Shown here piece by piece: positions 45,649 through 46,944 of a stretch of DNA of 46,944 bases (position 1 is the first letter of the stretch; each line of letters begins with the position of its first letter). The notes beneath the pieces are model-generated. The model made no database searches, was not told the origin of the DNA, and was given only the letters and a program-made list of their open reading frames with translations. Made by a program: the position numbers and the translations under genes. The stretch is from Akkermansia muciniphila. Lineage in GTDB: Bacteria; Verrucomicrobiota; Verrucomicrobiia; Limisphaerales; SIAT01. Location of the stretch: NCBI GenBank assembly GCA_945860945.1, contig CAMASG010000012.1, positions 1 to 46,944 of the forward strand. Reading direction: 5' to 3'.

Positions 45649-46572
45649 TCAACGGATGGACGGCGGAGCGTCGTCGCGACCGCTCTCGGAGAAGAAGCGG
45701 TTGTTTCCAGCGAGACCGAAACTGCCGTCAGCGTTTGCCTGATAACCGAGTTCAGTCGGAGTCAGCGCCTGCACGTGCGTGTCAATGAACACGGTCGCGG
45801 CGCGTCCATGGTGGCGTTCCTCCACGGCGCTGCGATTTTGCGGAGCACGATTACTGTCGTCACAAAAATCCGAGTCGCCAGCGATCAACCGCGGCGGATC
45901 GAGCGACCATGCGTGATTGCCGAAGGCGTTCAAATCACCTGTGCCAGTCGGCTGATAAGCGGTGCGTGCGATAGAAGGTTTGCCGGCGGCTGTGCCGAGA
46001 CAGTCCGCAGCCATCACTGTGTTGGCCGGCGTCGCTAACTGCGCAGTGCCGACAGGAAAGTTCATAAAGGCACGCGTCGGGTGTGCGCGCGTGTTGCCGA
46101 GGAATTGGTAGTTGTAGCCGTAACCGAGATTGCGGTTGTTGAGGCGATCGGAAGCCTCGGGGCAGACGAAGACTTTGCTGTCCACGAGCTTCGTGTTGTC
46201 GTCGGCTGGGTTTGGGGAAGGTGTCGTGTAGGCGTACACCCCGGATTGCGCGCCGAGCGTGACGAACCAACGCGGCCGAAACTGCTGGCCGTTGCCCACG
46301 TTGTAAAGGTTCAGCGGATCGCTGTTCACGCCAATGCGCGCCGGTCGACCGGGCACGCAGGCGTCGTCGTTGTCTTGGGCGTAGATTGAAAATCCAATCG
46401 CGATCTGGCGAAGGTTCGATGTGCAAACAGCCGTGCGGCCAGAGCCTTTCGCGCGACCGAGCGCCGGCAGCATCATCGCCGCGAGGATGCCAATAATCGC
46501 GATGACCACCAGCAACTCAATCAAGGTGAATGCGGCGCGGGTGGGGCGATGGGAATTCGATGTTGTGAGCAT
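45649..46572 (-). CDS. Prepilin-type protein, DUF1559-like
   Basis: About 307 residues with a type IV prepilin leader: a short basic N-terminus, then [21 protein letters not shown], where cleavage would precede Phe and the Glu at +5 is kept. The globular part has the PVC-group pattern [28 protein letters not shown] and a late [18 protein letters not shown], the counterpart of the H-x9-DG motif, here with DT in place of DG. Such proteins are abundant in Verrucomicrobiota and Planctomycetota; they are thought to be pseudopilins or surface fibres. The start is put at ATG 46572; ATG 46623 would add 17 residues. Confidence 0.88.
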   Translation of the reverse strand: MLTTSNSHRPTRAAFTLIELLVVIAIIGILAAMMLPALGRAKGSGRTAVCTSNLRQIAIGFSIYAQDNDDACVPGRPARIGVNSDPLNLYNVGNGQQFRPRWFVTLGAQSGVYAYTTPSPNPADDNTKLVDSKVFVCPEASDRLNNRNLGYGYNYQFLGNTRAHPTRAFMNFPVGTAQLATPANTVMAADCLGTAAGKPSIARTAYQPTGTGDLNAFGNHAWSLDPPRLIAGDSDFCDDSNRAPQNRSAVEERHHGRAATVFIDTHVQALTPTELGYQANADGSFGLAGNNRFFSESGRDDAPPSIR

Positions 46573-46603
46573 GGACAAGTTAACGTTTAATTCGTTCACT
46601 TTT

Positions 46604-46944
46604 ATGCGCACTCGTCCGATCATTCAAGGCTCTATTTTGTTCGCAAACCGTAATCGCGTCGCCGTCGCCTGCCTCATCGTCACTCTGTCTCTCAGCGCGG
46701 CCTCGGCTGCCGAGAAGAAAGCCGCCGCACCAAAAGCTCCTGCCAAGAAAGCGGCAGCGGCCAATTTCCAGCCCAATCCCAAGAAGCTCAACCCTCCGCC
46801 CGGCGTCGTCGTGCCCGCTGAGGTGAAGGCCGAGCTGACCGCCGGAGCCGCCGCGCTGGGCAAGGAGATTGAAGCCCTCCGCACGTCACTCGCCAGCCAG
46901 CCCGCGCTGCTCGCCCTCCTGCCGGACGTGCAGATTTACCACAC
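46604..46944 (+). CDS. Secreted protein, 3' end cut by window edge
   Basis: An open frame from ATG 46604 to the window end with no stop (113 codons). A hydrophobic signal segment ([17 protein letters not shown]) follows a basic start; next is a Lys/Ala/Pro linker ([20 protein letters not shown]) and then a helical segment ([32 protein letters not shown]). The latter resembles the N-terminal part of secreted prolyl-oligopeptidase or esterase-like proteins of Planctomycetota and Verrucomicrobiota as I recall them; the catalytic part would lie outside the window. It diverges from the prepilin gene, with 31 bases between starts. Confidence 0.7.
   Translation, partial: MRTRPIIQGSILFANRNRVAVACLIVTLSLSAASAAEKKAAAPKAPAKKAAAANFQPNPKKLNPPPGVVVPAEVKAELTAGAAALGKEIEALRTSLASQPALLALLPDVQIYH

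Overview
The window is a stretch of chromosome, about 60% G+C by eye, from a bacterium that fits Verrucomicrobiota, most likely the Pedosphaera/Limisphaera branch. This is inferred from gene content only: a gldA/F/G plus DUF4340 block, a DUF1559-type prepilin, secreted DUF6797-like and Kelch/FnIII proteins, an AURKAIP1/COX24-like mini ribosomal protein and a tiny SARPWNSP lipoprotein. No rRNA, CRISPR array, phage or insertion sequence was seen. The content is mostly housekeeping, densely packed, with many ATGA overlaps. Good Shine-Dalgarno sites are rare, so several starts were chosen on coding evidence.

Layout. 1-4102: threonyl-tRNA synthetase (minus, cut by the left edge), a SIS-domain sugar-phosphate isomerase and a shortened UvrC. 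4111-8321 (minus): two coupled secreted amidohydrolase-family genes holding three domains, of which only one keeps its metal ligands. 8398-12584 (plus): yacG, purN, a hidden 45-aa basic ORF coupled to hisG, a 33-aa bS22/mS38-like protein, a TPR lipoprotein and a DUF2203 gene. 12680-17285: ABC ATPase, permease, GldG-like protein and DUF4340 protein, then a coiled-coil protein and a 56-aa lipoprotein. 18319-22105 (minus): a 6S RNA with its own terminator, followed by rarA, the 5-formyl-THF cyclo-ligase gene and rny. 22224-25415 (minus): a small transglycosylase-like protein, metG and a WecA/TagO-type transferase. 25536-31031: a large secreted propeller-like protein, a Kelch/FnIII gene broken by one in-frame TAG, and an esterase. 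31075-35491: alaS, ribBA, ribH. 35600-44019: a cupredoxin followed by a complete aa3/caa3-type cytochrome c oxidase assembly and structural cluster (ctaA, ctaB, subunits I, III, IV, two small membrane proteins, subunit II, Sco, DUF420). 44091-45561 (minus): YqeY-like gene, a divergent dihydropteroate-synthase-like gene and tRNA-Arg(TCT). 45649-46944: a prepilin-like gene and a divergent secreted protein cut by the right edge.

The clearest functional units are the respiratory cluster, which pairs heme A synthesis, copper delivery and the oxidase with a cupredoxin that may be its electron donor, and the 6S-rarA-fau-rny block, where a regulatory RNA sits beside genes it neighbours in distant bacteria. 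I see no obvious new defence or mobile system. The items most worth a second look are the 6S RNA, the nonsense-interrupted Kelch gene, the three-domain amidohydrolase pair, the hidden small ORFs, the divergent DHPS-like protein, the short UvrC and the oxidase accessory proteins.
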